Below the pieces are notes generated by a model that saw nothing but the letters and a program-made list of their open reading frames with translations, was not told the DNA's origin and made no database searches. The position numbers were made by a program, and so were the translations under genes. Below are positions 26,215-35,335 of a stretch of 64,000 nucleotides of DNA, in pieces. Within the stretch, counting starts at the first letter, position 1, and each line of letters starts with the position of its first letter. This DNA is from JAIEPM01 sp964546815. Its GTDB lineage: Bacteria > Cyanobacteriota > Vampirovibrionia > Obscuribacterales > Obscuribacteraceae. Where the stretch lies: the NCBI GenBank assembly GCA_964546815.1, contig CAZJLR010000012.1:62001-126000 (forward strand), in the 5' to 3' direction.

Positions 26215-29046
26215 TTATTTTCGGTCTATAGCTACTGCTTGTGAGCAGTTGTCGCAGTATTCTGGGAAGTCGGCATGCTTGCCCACTTCTTCGGAGAATT
26301 TCCAGCAGCGTCCGCATTTTTGACCGAGAGCAGGAAGTACAACGACTCTGATACCAGATTCGTTGACGTCTGCCAAAAATCCGTTGCTTTCTGGCAAGCC
26401 CTGCTCTGCGCTCAATACTTTCGCTTGCGAGGTGATGAATATGCCGGCTAGATTAGCCTCAAGCGAATTTAGCTTTTTGACTATTTCGGCATTCTCAAGC
26501 TTGAGCGTAACCTGGGCTTCTAGAGAACTTCCAATCTTTCTGTCAGTGCGAGCCAATTCAAGCGCCTTGTTGACCACATTGCGAACATTGATAAGGTCTT
26601 TCCAGAAGTCGTGAAGCTCTGGCTTGAGGTATTCATTCTTGACCGATGGAAAATCTGTGAGCAATACGCTAACTTCCTTCCCTCTCAGTGACTCTGGAGT
26701 ATGGCTCCAGATGTCTTCTGCAAGGTGGGGAGTTACCGGTGCCAACAGGCGAACAAGAACTTGCAACACTTCGTGCAATACGGTTTGTATTGCTCTGCGT
26801 TTTGATGATTTTTTCGCGTCTGTGTAGAGGCGGTCTTTAACGATGTCGAAATAGAAGCTGGAAAGCTCTACGTTGCAGAAATTGAGCAGTACCTGGTAGT
26901 ACTTGAAAAATTCATATCTGTCGAAGTCGCCTTTGACTTGTGCAACTACTTCTTGCAGTCTGTGCAAAATGTATTTGTCGAGGTCGCTAAGGTCATCATA
27001 TTTCACTGCGTCAGCAGGACTGAACTCATGAAGGTTGCCCAGGAGAAATCTCGCGGTATTGCGGAGCTTGCGGTATATTTCAGCAAGCTGCGCAAGCATG
27101 TTCTTTCCGATTGGTATGTCGTCAGTGTAATTAACTGATGCAACCCAGAGGCGTAAAACATCAACACCGTATTGTTTGATGACTTCTTCCGGCTCGACAC
27201 CATTGCCCAATGACTTAGATAGCTTGCGCCCGCTTTCGTCTACCACAAATCCGTGTGTGAGCACGGTTTTGTACGGCGCGCGACCGTGAACGGCAACGCT
27301 GGTCAGCAATGAACTCTGGAACCATCCGCGGTGCTGGTCGCTTCCTTCCAAATACATTTCACATGGGGTACCGCGAAGCTCGGGACGGGCGTCTAGAACT
27401 GCGGCATGCGTGGTGCCTGAATCGAACCAGACATCCATGATGTCTGTTTCTTTCGTAAATTCAGTACCGCCGTCTTCGCAAGTAAATCCTTTGCCCAGGA
27501 AATGTTCTGGCTCGTGAAGCCACCAGGCATCAGAACCTTCTTTCTCAAACACATCGGCGACGCGATTTATCACGTCGTCGTTGAGAATTGGTTTGCCTGA
27601 TTTCTTGGAATAGAATACGGGGATTGGAACACCCCAGGCACGTTGACGGCTGATGCACCAATCTGAACGCTTCTCTACCATTGAGTAGATGCGATTGCGT
27701 CCCGATGCGGGCAGCCATTCGACCTGGTCTATTGCAGCCAGAGCTTGTTTGCGAAATCCGTCAACTGAAGCAAACCATTGCTCGGTGGCGCGGAATATCA
27801 ATGGTTTTTTGCACCGCCAGCAGTGCGGATAACTGTGCGTCGTCTTCGCATGCTGAAGTAGTTTGCCCAGCTCTTGAAGATGTTCGATGATGGGTTGATT
27901 TGCCTTGTCATAGCGCGTACCGGCAAACTTTCCGCCTTCGTCAGTGAATATACCTCTGCCGTCGACAGGAGAAAGAACTCCGATTTTATACCTGTTGCCC
28001 AAGATAAAGTCGTCCGGACCATGTCCAGGTGCCGTGTGAACGCAGCCTGTACCAGTGTCGTCTGTGACGTGCTCGCCCACCATGAGCAAGCTGCGTCTGT
28101 CGATGAACGGGTGCACGCATTCAAGTAAATCAAACTCTTTGCCGCGTGCTGTAGCTAGTACGCTTGTCGTACTTTCATCGATGTTTGCTGCCGCCAGAAC
28201 GGACGAGCGCAATTTCTCTGCTACGACAAGCACGCCATGCTCAACGGTTTTGACAAACTGATATGTGAAATCAGGATGCACAGCTATACCCAGGTTTGCT
28301 GGAAGTGTCCATGGAGTCGTCGTCCATATTACGAACGAAACTTCTGCTTCGTTTTGCACCGCTTCAGGCAGCTTACTTTTAGATTCAGCTTTAACAGGAA
28401 ATTTAACGAAGATGGCGTCAGACGTGTGGTCTGCATATTCAACTTCAGCTTCAGCCAGGGCCGTTTCGCAATTTGGACACCATGAAACAGGCTTCAAACC
28501 TTTGTAGAGGTAGCCAGCTGCAGCCATTTTTCCAAATACTCTTATTTGTGCTGCTTCAAATTTTGGGTCTAGCGTGATGTATGGATGCTCCCAATCGCCC
28601 CAAACACCAAGGCGCTTGAAGTTTGCTTCTTGTCCTTTTAAATTTGCCAGAGCAAAATTTTTGCAGCGTGTGCGCAATTCAACCGGCGTCATAGAAGCCC
28701 GCCCGCCTTTTACGTCTTTTAGAACCGCGTTTTCGATTGGCAGTCCGTGACTGTCATAACCAGGCACGTAAGGCGAATAAAAGCCGCTCAACGCTTTGTA
28801 TTTGGTGACTATGTCCTTCAATATTTTATTCAGCGCAGTACCGATGTGTATCTTGGCTGAACTTAAATAGGGAGGTCCATCATGCAAAATAAACTTTGGC
28901 TGCGACTCGCGTTGCTTGAGGTTTTTAGCGTATACGTCGTTGGCTTCCCATGTTTTCTGGATTTCCACTTCTCGAACAGCACTATTAGCTTTCATTGGGA
29001 ACGTAGTTTGGGGAAGGTGGACGGTGCTCGGTTTATCACTACTCAT
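26215..29046 (-). CDS. ileS: Isoleucyl-tRNA synthetase
   Basis: 943 aa from ATG 29046 (MSSDKPS), preferred over an in-frame start 39 bp upstream because AAGGAA precedes it. This class I synthetase charges tRNA-Ile. Seen: PYLSSAKIHIGTALNK (HIGH-type motif), the editing region with TTTPWTLPANLG, DVWFDSGTTHAA, KLSKS (KMSKS loop) at DESGRKLSKSLGN, and a C-terminal zinc finger CGRC...CDNC that places it with the bacterial type. Expression is probably controlled by the leader at 29047-29225, which contains a strong terminator hairpin 38 bp before the start. Confidence 0.97.
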   Translation of the reverse strand: MSSDKPSTVHLPQTTFPMKANSAVREVEIQKTWEANDVYAKNLKQRESQPKFILHDGPPYLSSAKIHIGTALNKILKDIVTKYKALSGFYSPYVPGYDSHGLPIENAVLKDVKGGRASMTPVELRTRCKNFALANLKGQEANFKRLGVWGDWEHPYITLDPKFEAAQIRVFGKMAAAGYLYKGLKPVSWCPNCETALAEAEVEYADHTSDAIFVKFPVKAESKSKLPEAVQNEAEVSFVIWTTTPWTLPANLGIAVHPDFTYQFVKTVEHGVLVVAEKLRSSVLAAANIDESTTSVLATARGKEFDLLECVHPFIDRRSLLMVGEHVTDDTGTGCVHTAPGHGPDDFILGNRYKIGVLSPVDGRGIFTDEGGKFAGTRYDKANQPIIEHLQELGKLLQHAKTTHSYPHCWRCKKPLIFRATEQWFASVDGFRKQALAAIDQVEWLPASGRNRIYSMVEKRSDWCISRQRAWGVPIPVFYSKKSGKPILNDDVINRVADVFEKEGSDAWWLHEPEHFLGKGFTCEDGGTEFTKETDIMDVWFDSGTTHAAVLDARPELRGTPCEMYLEGSDQHRGWFQSSLLTSVAVHGRAPYKTVLTHGFVVDESGRKLSKSLGNGVEPEEVIKQYGVDVLRLWVASVNYTDDIPIGKNMLAQLAEIYRKLRNTARFLLGNLHEFSPADAVKYDDLSDLDKYILHRLQEVVAQVKGDFDRYEFFKYYQVLLNFCNVELSSFYFDIVKDRLYTDAKKSSKRRAIQTVLHEVLQVLVRLLAPVTPHLAEDIWSHTPESLRGKEVSVLLTDFPSVKNEYLKPELHDFWKDLINVRNVVNKALELARTDRKIGSSLEAQVTLKLENAEIVKKLNSLEANLAGIFITSQAKVLSAEQGLPESNGFLADVNESGIRVVVLPALGQKCGRCWKFSEEVGKHADFPEYCDNCSQAVAIDRK

Positions 29047-29225
29047 TGTTGTTTCCTTTCCAAAGCGACAGGCGCCTAATAACAAAAAATCCAGCGGCGG
29101 GCGCTGGAGCGAATCATTTATGAATTCGCACCAGTCTATTTAGTTGCTAATAATGCCTGCTTGAACGCGGAGCGCTGAATTCACAAAACCTCCAGAGCAA
29201 TTGCTGCTCGGACTTGAAGGACCTA
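29047..29225 (-). promoter_or_regulatory. ileS leader, candidate transcription attenuator
   Basis: About 180 nt lie between the predicted transcription start and the ileS ATG. The leader contains an upstream hairpin (GCGAATT pairing with GATTCGC, about 29111-29131) directly followed by the terminator at 29084-29108. A short reading frame starting at ATG ATT runs through the terminator with two Ile codons, but it has no visible ribosome site. No T-box consensus (AGGGTGG) is present. Attenuation is inferred from layout. Confidence 0.5.
29084..29108 (-). terminator. Intrinsic terminator inside the ileS leader
   Basis: On the minus strand TCCAGCG-CCCGC-CGCTGGA is followed by TTTTTTG: a 7-bp GC-rich stem with a 5-nt loop and six T. 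No codirectional gene lies upstream within 1 kb, so it is not a plain end-of-gene terminator. Confidence 0.8.
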
Positions 29226-29231
29226 GTTTGT

Positions 29232-29260
29232 ATTAGAACCGAAGCTCATGGCAATATCAA
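29232..29260 (-). promoter_or_regulatory. Sigma-70 promoter of ileS
   Basis: On the minus strand TTGATA (29260-29255), 17 bp, then TCTAAT (29237-29232). Each hexamer matches five of six consensus bases at the optimal spacing, so transcription should start near 29225. Confidence 0.65.
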
Positions 29261-29359
29261 CAAGACCGCAATGCCTTTTAATGAATCTTATTCGGATTTT
29301 GTCTGTCGATTCAATCGGCTTAATCTAGTAAACTAAGCTCCATTTGCTCTGGAGGCATC

Positions 29360-30169
29360 ATGAGTCTTGAAAATGTTCGTGCCACAGCCCAGAAAGCCGC
29401 CGATGCTGCCGGCTCTATTTTGCGTGACAAGCTGGGGAAACTCAGTGGCATCGATTACAAGGGTGCTTTTAACCTTGTGACTGAGGCTGACAAACAGTCT
29501 GAGGCAGAGGTCATTCGCATAATTCGTGAACAGTTTCCAGACCACCAAATTTTGGGCGAAGAATCAGGTGCGCACAAAACAGCTTCAAAACAGCGCTGGC
29601 TGATTGATCCTCTTGATGGAACAACAAATTATGCGCACACATACCCCTTCTTCTGCGTTTCTATAGGCTTTGAAGATGACGGCAAAATGATGTTTGGCCT
29701 GGTGTACAACCCAGTGTCAAATGAAGTCTTTCATGCTGAACGCAACAAAGGTGCTTATCTTGGGCAAAGCAAGATACGCTGTTCGAAAACACCGACTCTC
29801 GGAGAGAGCTTACTGGCGACAGGCTTTCCACCGGACACAGCAAAAGCCAAGTATGCCAATATGACTCAGTTTCATAAGCTTACAAACCTTTGTCATGGTG
29901 TGCGTCGCGACGGTTCTGCCGCATTAGATTTGTGTTTTGTAGCCTGTGGTCGCAGCGACGGATTCTGGGAATACAAACTCAGTCCCTGGGACTTGGCTGC
30001 TGGCACTCTGATTGTCGAAGAGGCGGGCGGCAAAGTCACAGATCCAACGGGCACTAAATTTGACATAGACTCAGGCCATGTACTTGCAAGCAATTCGCAT
30101 ATTCACGACGAAATTATGCAGGCTTTGCAAGAATGCGAAAATGCCGCGCATCAATCTCAAAGTGTTTGA
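29360..30169 (+). CDS. Inositol monophosphatase family phosphatase
   Basis: 269 aa, ATG with GGAGG at 29351-29355. The Mg-dependent phosphatase motifs are complete: GEESGAH, WLIDPLDGTTNYAH (metal-binding DPLDGT) and WDLAAGTLIVEEAGG. The family includes SuhB/IMPase, which hydrolyse myo-inositol phosphate, and close relatives acting on histidinol phosphate or PAP; the substrate cannot be chosen from sequence alone. It is divergent from ileS. Confidence 0.9.
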   Translation: MSLENVRATAQKAADAAGSILRDKLGKLSGIDYKGAFNLVTEADKQSEAEVIRIIREQFPDHQILGEESGAHKTASKQRWLIDPLDGTTNYAHTYPFFCVSIGFEDDGKMMFGLVYNPVSNEVFHAERNKGAYLGQSKIRCSKTPTLGESLLATGFPPDTAKAKYANMTQFHKLTNLCHGVRRDGSAALDLCFVACGRSDGFWEYKLSPWDLAAGTLIVEEAGGKVTDPTGTKFDIDSGHVLASNSHIHDEIMQALQECENAAHQSQSV

Positions 30170-30184
30170 TAGTTTGGCTCAGCC

Positions 30185-32719
30185 TTATTGCAAGTCAGGT
30201 GAGTCTGTTTCGGTTAGGAAACCGCCTGTGCCGAAACTGTCAAAAGAATCGGCTCCAGGGACTACAATCTTGAATGCTTCGTCAATTTCTTGATCTGCAC
30301 GATTGTAATCGCGGCAAAGAACGAAAAATTTGGCCATCCTGAAGTGCATGTTTTGCCGCTCAATCGGAGCGCTTCCATTTGAATTCAGAGACTTTTGCCA
30401 GCTTTCTAGCAGTTCTTTCGCTTTGGCCACATTGCCGCACCAGAGATTCAATTGCCACCGAGCATTTCTATTGGAGTCCAGGTCGCTCGAAGTTTCTTGA
30501 TTTAATTTGCTTAGAGTTGTGCTAACGCCTTTCGCATTGCCTGCAGCCACGTAGGCAATCGCTAGTTCCTTCAAGGCTTCCTCTGCGCTAATTCTTGAAC
30601 TTTTCCTTACCCGTTCATCTTTCATCATTGCAATTAATCTTTCGAGAACCGGCGCTACTCGCTGCTTGCCGGCGCAATGTTGGTCGAAATCCAGCTGCTT
30701 TCTCCAGCTGATTAGTTGTTTTTTGTACTCATCATTCTCGTCAATTGCAAGTGCGACAGTACACTCTAAGATTGCAGATTCTAAGTCATTGTTTGCGGCA
30801 GCTCTTAAAGCTAGTTTCATTCTGTCCGCTGCCGAGTTTGGATTCATGTGTGTGCGTGCAATAGCATCATCGAGCTTCATTGAACAAAAAAGTTTGGTGG
30901 GTGCTTCGCAGTCTGAAGCTACTGCGTGCTGAAGATATTTGATTGCAAGGTCTGGATTTCTGTCAATATTTTGAATTGCAAGTTTGTGGCAGGCTAGTGC
31001 GTAAAGAGCCCAATCGTGCTCCGACGTGTTCTTGTTTTTGTAATTTTTTTCAAATTCTAAGATGGTCGGCACTAAGTTCTTGCTTTTCCTTAGTGCTTCT
31101 TCATCGATGCTTAGCCTGCTTATTGAGCTGTTGCGTTCTTCGTTGGTTTCCAAAATATACAAATTTGGACCGCAGAAGCCAAACAAATTTAGATTGTCGA
31201 AGTCAAAACTATGTTGTGACGGCGTTTCGGTTAAACGAGAATAAAGCTTTTCCAGCACTTTTCTTAAGGCAGATGTCGAGCCGCTTGTTGTTTCGTAAAT
31301 GCTAATTGCTTTTTCGTACTCTTGTTCTGGCCCAGTCTTACGTTTTGCTTCACTCATTTCATATTGACGGCAAAGATCATCGGCTAGTTTTTCATGCAAA
31401 ACAGCCATTGATTTCGCCGGTTTATTTAGCTGTTCTCCCAGTTTTATTGCTTCTTTCCAAAGTAGCGCTATTTTTTCCCGCTGGTCGAAGTTGTCCTTTA
31501 TGGAATATGTAACTCCTGCGTCAGCAAGTTGAGCCATATCAACTGTTTTTTGATATTTTTCTTCCAGCATATTATGCTGAACAAATGCAAATAATGCTGT
31601 TATGCCTACCAGTATTGAGCCTGTGCCAGCAAAGAAAGGCAGTTGATAACGTCGGACGAACTTTGTAATTTTGTTTTTCTTGTGCTTGCTTTTCAAAAGT
31701 CTTTTGCGAGCATCAGAAGTGTTTTGATCAACCGCCTCTAGAGCTTCTTTGAGTTCCCCCACGTTTTGATAACGCTCTGTCGGTTTCTTTGCCAGGCACT
31801 TTTGAATAACTGCTTCGAGTTCTGGGTCTATGATGTTGTGATTTATTATCTCGTCGAATTTTGCAGGTGTTTCGTTCAAATGTTTCAAGATGGTTTGCAC
31901 AACATTGTCGCCCAAGAATGGAGGTCGCCCCGTGAGCGACTCGTACATAACGCAACCCAAAGAATAAATATCAGAGCGTGCATCCATTGGCTGACCAGTG
32001 CATTGCTCCGGACTCATGTAAATGGGGCTTCCTAAGAGTTCACCTGTCTGCGTCAGCTTCTGTTCATCAGTTTCTGCGCGTGGCAATATGCGTGCAATGC
32101 CGAAATCTACTACTCTTACCAGACATCCACCACTTTCAAGATCTGTCAACATTATGTTTGATGGCTTTAAATCTCTGTGCACGATTGACTTTGTGTGTGA
32201 ATGAATCAGGGCATCACAAACTTGCGCAAAAATATTTCCAAATAAAGCAATATCCAAATACTTTTCGCGACTGAGTCGAGCCGCCAGGCTTTCTCCTTCG
32301 ATGTAGTTCATAACAATATATGGCTCGCCCTTCGAGGCAATGCCATAACCAAGAACTGAAACGAGGTGAGGACTGGTTAGCATGCTACAAGCTTTCGCTT
32401 CTTGCTCAAAACGATTTCTGCAACTCTCATCGGGAAGAAGGTTGCTTTTCAAAATTTTTACTGCAAGTTTGTTTGTAATCCCTTCTTTTGACGCCAAATA
32501 AACTTCGCCCATTCCGCCAGAACCGAGCAAAGTTTCTAGAGTGTAATCACCAATCGATTTTTTCTCTAATTCTTCTTTCAAGACTACTTCGCTTGATTCA
32601 TCTGAGTAGCTCTTTGGGTCATCATCGATGGAACTCTCGACGCTTAAAATTAGCGATCTAAGACTTTCTGATTCGCCGGCTAGAAGAGCACTTGGCTGTT
32701 CCTTCTTCTTTTTATTCAT
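30185..32719 (-). CDS. Transmembrane Ser/Thr protein kinase with TPR-rich region
   Basis: 844 aa. An N-terminal polar extension (about 57 residues) precedes the kinase domain: GSGGMGEVY loop, LAVK with K88, HRDLKPSN 181-188, DFG 205-207, MSPEQC. One transmembrane helix lies at about 361-382 (FFAGTGSILVGITALFAFV). The C-terminal 460 residues are helical repeats of TPR/SEL1 character (NDLESAILECTVALAIDEND; AAGNAKGVSTTLSKLNQE). Architecture matches the kinase at 5466-8381, though the TPR regions differ. It lies 166 bp downstream of the glycosyltransferase pair on the same strand. Confidence 0.9.
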   Translation of the reverse strand: MNKKKKEQPSALLAGESESLRSLILSVESSIDDDPKSYSDESSEVVLKEELEKKSIGDYTLETLLGSGGMGEVYLASKEGITNKLAVKILKSNLLPDESCRNRFEQEAKACSMLTSPHLVSVLGYGIASKGEPYIVMNYIEGESLAARLSREKYLDIALFGNIFAQVCDALIHSHTKSIVHRDLKPSNIMLTDLESGGCLVRVVDFGIARILPRAETDEQKLTQTGELLGSPIYMSPEQCTGQPMDARSDIYSLGCVMYESLTGRPPFLGDNVVQTILKHLNETPAKFDEIINHNIIDPELEAVIQKCLAKKPTERYQNVGELKEALEAVDQNTSDARKRLLKSKHKKNKITKFVRRYQLPFFAGTGSILVGITALFAFVQHNMLEEKYQKTVDMAQLADAGVTYSIKDNFDQREKIALLWKEAIKLGEQLNKPAKSMAVLHEKLADDLCRQYEMSEAKRKTGPEQEYEKAISIYETTSGSTSALRKVLEKLYSRLTETPSQHSFDFDNLNLFGFCGPNLYILETNEERNSSISRLSIDEEALRKSKNLVPTILEFEKNYKNKNTSEHDWALYALACHKLAIQNIDRNPDLAIKYLQHAVASDCEAPTKLFCSMKLDDAIARTHMNPNSAADRMKLALRAAANNDLESAILECTVALAIDENDEYKKQLISWRKQLDFDQHCAGKQRVAPVLERLIAMMKDERVRKSSRISAEEALKELAIAYVAAGNAKGVSTTLSKLNQETSSDLDSNRNARWQLNLWCGNVAKAKELLESWQKSLNSNGSAPIERQNMHFRMAKFFVLCRDYNRADQEIDEAFKIVVPGADSFDSFGTGGFLTETDSPDLQ

Positions 32720-32885
32720 TTATTTTAGTAAGGCGCTGAATTGGGAGAGTTTCGCAAGCGCAGAATGCTCGCAAGCCAATTCTGGGCTAGACTTACAGGG
32801 ATGTCAACAGGGTGAACCCCTGGACTTTTGAATTAATCTGTTTCCTCTATCTACGCCATTTGAGCATAGCGAAGAGAGCATCGTT

Positions 32886-34454
32886 TTAGTCGGGACACTC
32901 TGCGCGTGTGAAAATCGAAGACGCTTCGTCTTGGCTCAACAATTTCCAATCCTTTGACGTTTTCAACTTGGCTACAATAGAACTGTTATTGGGAAACCAG
33001 ACCCAGGCGATTTTGTATTTGTCTAGAACTTCTTGCCAATTTGGCTGAACTTGCGAAACTGCCGCATAGTCCAAATAGAATCTTTCTCCGTAGAAGTCAT
33101 TGCGGTCATCTATAAAAACGCGTTTGCCTGTTTTATATCGAATATAGCCGCCCCAGTTGTCGTAATTCATGCCGACATTAGGTTCTAGCTTGTCTTCTTT
33201 AAGCCATTCTAGAGTCTTGCTTGGTTTTGTACGTGGGTCGAAATCTGAGCTGACTAGCTTTACACCCATAATTTCTCCGCCCGAGAAGCAAGAAATAAAT
33301 AGAATTAGAACTGCCACTACCGGCAATGCATGTCTGGTGCAAGAAAATTCCATTGCGTCGATGGATTTACCAAGCTTTTGCCAGCTCTGTTTTATTCCCG
33401 CTAAGAATGTAGATGCTGGTAGTGCATTTTCGTCGGTGCTGGCAAGAACTGCAAATCGTGAATTTGCGATTAGTTCTGTTATTAATGGCAATGACACAAT
33501 TACAAATAATGGCATGTTTCGTCGGCTTGCTAGTGACAAATGTGCGTATGCCAAAACAGTCAAAAATTGCGCAAGTGAAGGCTTCTTTTGCGAGCACACG
33601 AGCCCGAGCGCCAGTGCAAAATACAAGAACTCAAGCAAAACAGCTTGTAGCTGTCCATGGAAAACAGGAGAGCTAAACTCATCATTTTGTGACCAGACTG
33701 CCGATTGTTGCAAATATTCGAAAATGTATTTGTAGAGTTCTAAACCGTAAGGGTTTACAAATGTCACCGCCAGTAGTATCGCCATGAGTATTGCCAAATC
33801 TCTCATGCGTTTGGTGGATTCTTTGCGTCTTTCAGAATCTGCGCTGCAAAACCAGATGAATCCATCTGATATCAGGTAAATGCCGCAAATCACTAATCCC
33901 ATTAAAAACGCAGGATGCGAATTGACCCACACCAACATCCCAAGGCTCAAAATAATCGCTAGCTTGCGGAAAGTGATTTTTTTGTCGGCATAATCTTGAA
34001 GATATTTTGTAAAAATGAACACTTCGAAAAAGGTAACCAGATGCGGCCGCGCAAGCCAGTGAATTGACGAGCATAATGCGCCAAGAACACAGAAAAACGT
34101 TGCGGAAATGAAGTGACTACCTCGCTTGCGGCATTCCTGGTAAATAAGCGCAAATAATAGGGCAATAGAGCTGCAGCAAGCTACTGCCACCATTTTAATT
34201 CCGCCGATTTTATCGAAAATCGCAAGAATCAGGTCAAACAGCCATTCGTATGCCACCCACTGTTTGTCCGCAAATGTGTATGAAATGAGGTCTTTCTGCG
34301 CTAGCTGTCCATGCGCCAAAATGTACTGTCCATCGACAATGTGCCAGCCTGTTGAGCCGTCACCAAGAATGAAGTTGGGCAGGAAAACAAAAAATAGACA
34401 CAAAATAAGAACAAAAAGAATATCGCCAATGCTGGGCATCCAACTTGGACGCAT
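32886..34454 (-). CDS. Multi-pass GT-C-like membrane glycosyltransferase candidate
   Basis: 522 aa with about ten hydrophobic helices. The first outer loop has DGSTGWHIVDGQYIL and a later YEWL, as in membrane proteins of the GT-C/PMT-like class where acidic residues in this loop bind metal and polyprenyl-sugar donor. The C-terminal soluble part (NWGGYIRYKTGKRVFIDDRNDFY) recurs in uncharacterised relatives. The start overlaps the stop of the GT2 gene (TGATG), so the two are translationally coupled: GT2 would make a polyprenyl-phosphate sugar and this protein would transfer it. Specificity is not readable. Confidence 0.65.
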   Translation of the reverse strand: MRPSWMPSIGDILFVLILCLFFVFLPNFILGDGSTGWHIVDGQYILAHGQLAQKDLISYTFADKQWVAYEWLFDLILAIFDKIGGIKMVAVACCSSIALLFALIYQECRKRGSHFISATFFCVLGALCSSIHWLARPHLVTFFEVFIFTKYLQDYADKKITFRKLAIILSLGMLVWVNSHPAFLMGLVICGIYLISDGFIWFCSADSERRKESTKRMRDLAILMAILLAVTFVNPYGLELYKYIFEYLQQSAVWSQNDEFSSPVFHGQLQAVLLEFLYFALALGLVCSQKKPSLAQFLTVLAYAHLSLASRRNMPLFVIVSLPLITELIANSRFAVLASTDENALPASTFLAGIKQSWQKLGKSIDAMEFSCTRHALPVVAVLILFISCFSGGEIMGVKLVSSDFDPRTKPSKTLEWLKEDKLEPNVGMNYDNWGGYIRYKTGKRVFIDDRNDFYGERFYLDYAAVSQVQPNWQEVLDKYKIAWVWFPNNSSIVAKLKTSKDWKLLSQDEASSIFTRAECPD

Positions 34455-35206
34455 CAGGGCTGTCCCTTTTTGTAAAGCCCAAACCAGGCAGACATCGTTA
34501 CTTTGAATACCTCAAAAAGCATTCTCGGAGAATCTACAAGTACATTGACTTTAGAGCCTTCCATATTTGCCCAGTTGATGGCTATTTCTTCGATTTTGTA
34601 TCCGCGTAGCTTGGCGATGTACAAAACCTCTACATCAAAGCCAAAGCCATCGATGCGATTTACTGAAAAAATGTCTCTTGCCGCAGCTCGCTTGAATAGT
34701 TTGAACCCGCATTGAGTATCGTAAAAGCCTGGCAGTAAAAGGCTTTGCACAATCGCATTGAATGTATTGCCGATGAATTTTCTGTGCATCAATGCTTCAA
34801 CTTTGCGCGATTCGTCAGGCTTTGCTCGCGAGCCAATTGCCACATCGGCGCCACGGGCCAGGCTTTCTTCAAGCCGCTCTACTTCTTCAATGGGCGAGCT
34901 ACCGTCGGCGTCGTTTATCAACATAGCCTCGCCTTTGGCAGCCATCATTCCATGGCGCACCGCATATCCCTTCCCTCTGTTTGGTTGATATGACTCAACT
35001 CTCACTTCAGGATGCGATTTTGAATATTCAAGGACAACATCTGTTGTCCTATCGTGACTGCCATCGTCCACAACCACAACTTCAAAGCTTTTGCCGCGTT
35101 TGCTTAGAAATTGATAAACGGATTCAAGCGTCTTGGGCAAACGGCTCTCTTCGTTGTAAGCGGGAATAATGACGCTAAGCTCAATCATTGCCATAGTATA
35201 GTCCAT
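34454..35206 (-). CDS. GT2 polyprenyl-phosphate glycosyltransferase
   Basis: 250 aa (the first Met is one of three close together; MIELSV at residue 7 is also possible). GT-A fold motifs: VIIPAYNEESRL, VVVDDGSHDRT, NRGKGYAVRHGM, and DADGSSP in place of the usual DxD. FYDTQCGFKLF and GFGFDVEVL are typical of dolichyl-phosphate glucosyl/mannosyltransferases (ALG5/DPM1 type). It loads a sugar onto a polyprenyl phosphate on the cytoplasmic face. It is the first gene of a pair with the GT-C-like protein. Confidence 0.88.
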   Translation of the reverse strand: MDYTMAMIELSVIIPAYNEESRLPKTLESVYQFLSKRGKSFEVVVVDDGSHDRTTDVVLEYSKSHPEVRVESYQPNRGKGYAVRHGMMAAKGEAMLINDADGSSPIEEVERLEESLARGADVAIGSRAKPDESRKVEALMHRKFIGNTFNAIVQSLLLPGFYDTQCGFKLFKRAAARDIFSVNRIDGFGFDVEVLYIAKLRGYKIEEIAINWANMEGSKVNVLVDSPRMLFEVFKVTMSAWFGLYKKGQP

Positions 35207-35335
35207 GGCTCAGGTCTATAACCCGGGCGGATTTCAAGCCGTCCGACTTCTTAATCAAGACTCGGCGTTTGGTAGCTCAGTGTATATTCTGTGGTCTGCT
35301 TTTGTTTATGCAATTTGCTACTTGCAGCAAAAGAT

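Noticed and set aside
29047..29225. T-box riboswitch before ileS
   Set aside because: No AGGGTGG-type T-box sequence or recognisable Stem I. Only a weak TGGT in GACTGGTGCG was found, so only generic attenuation is claimed.
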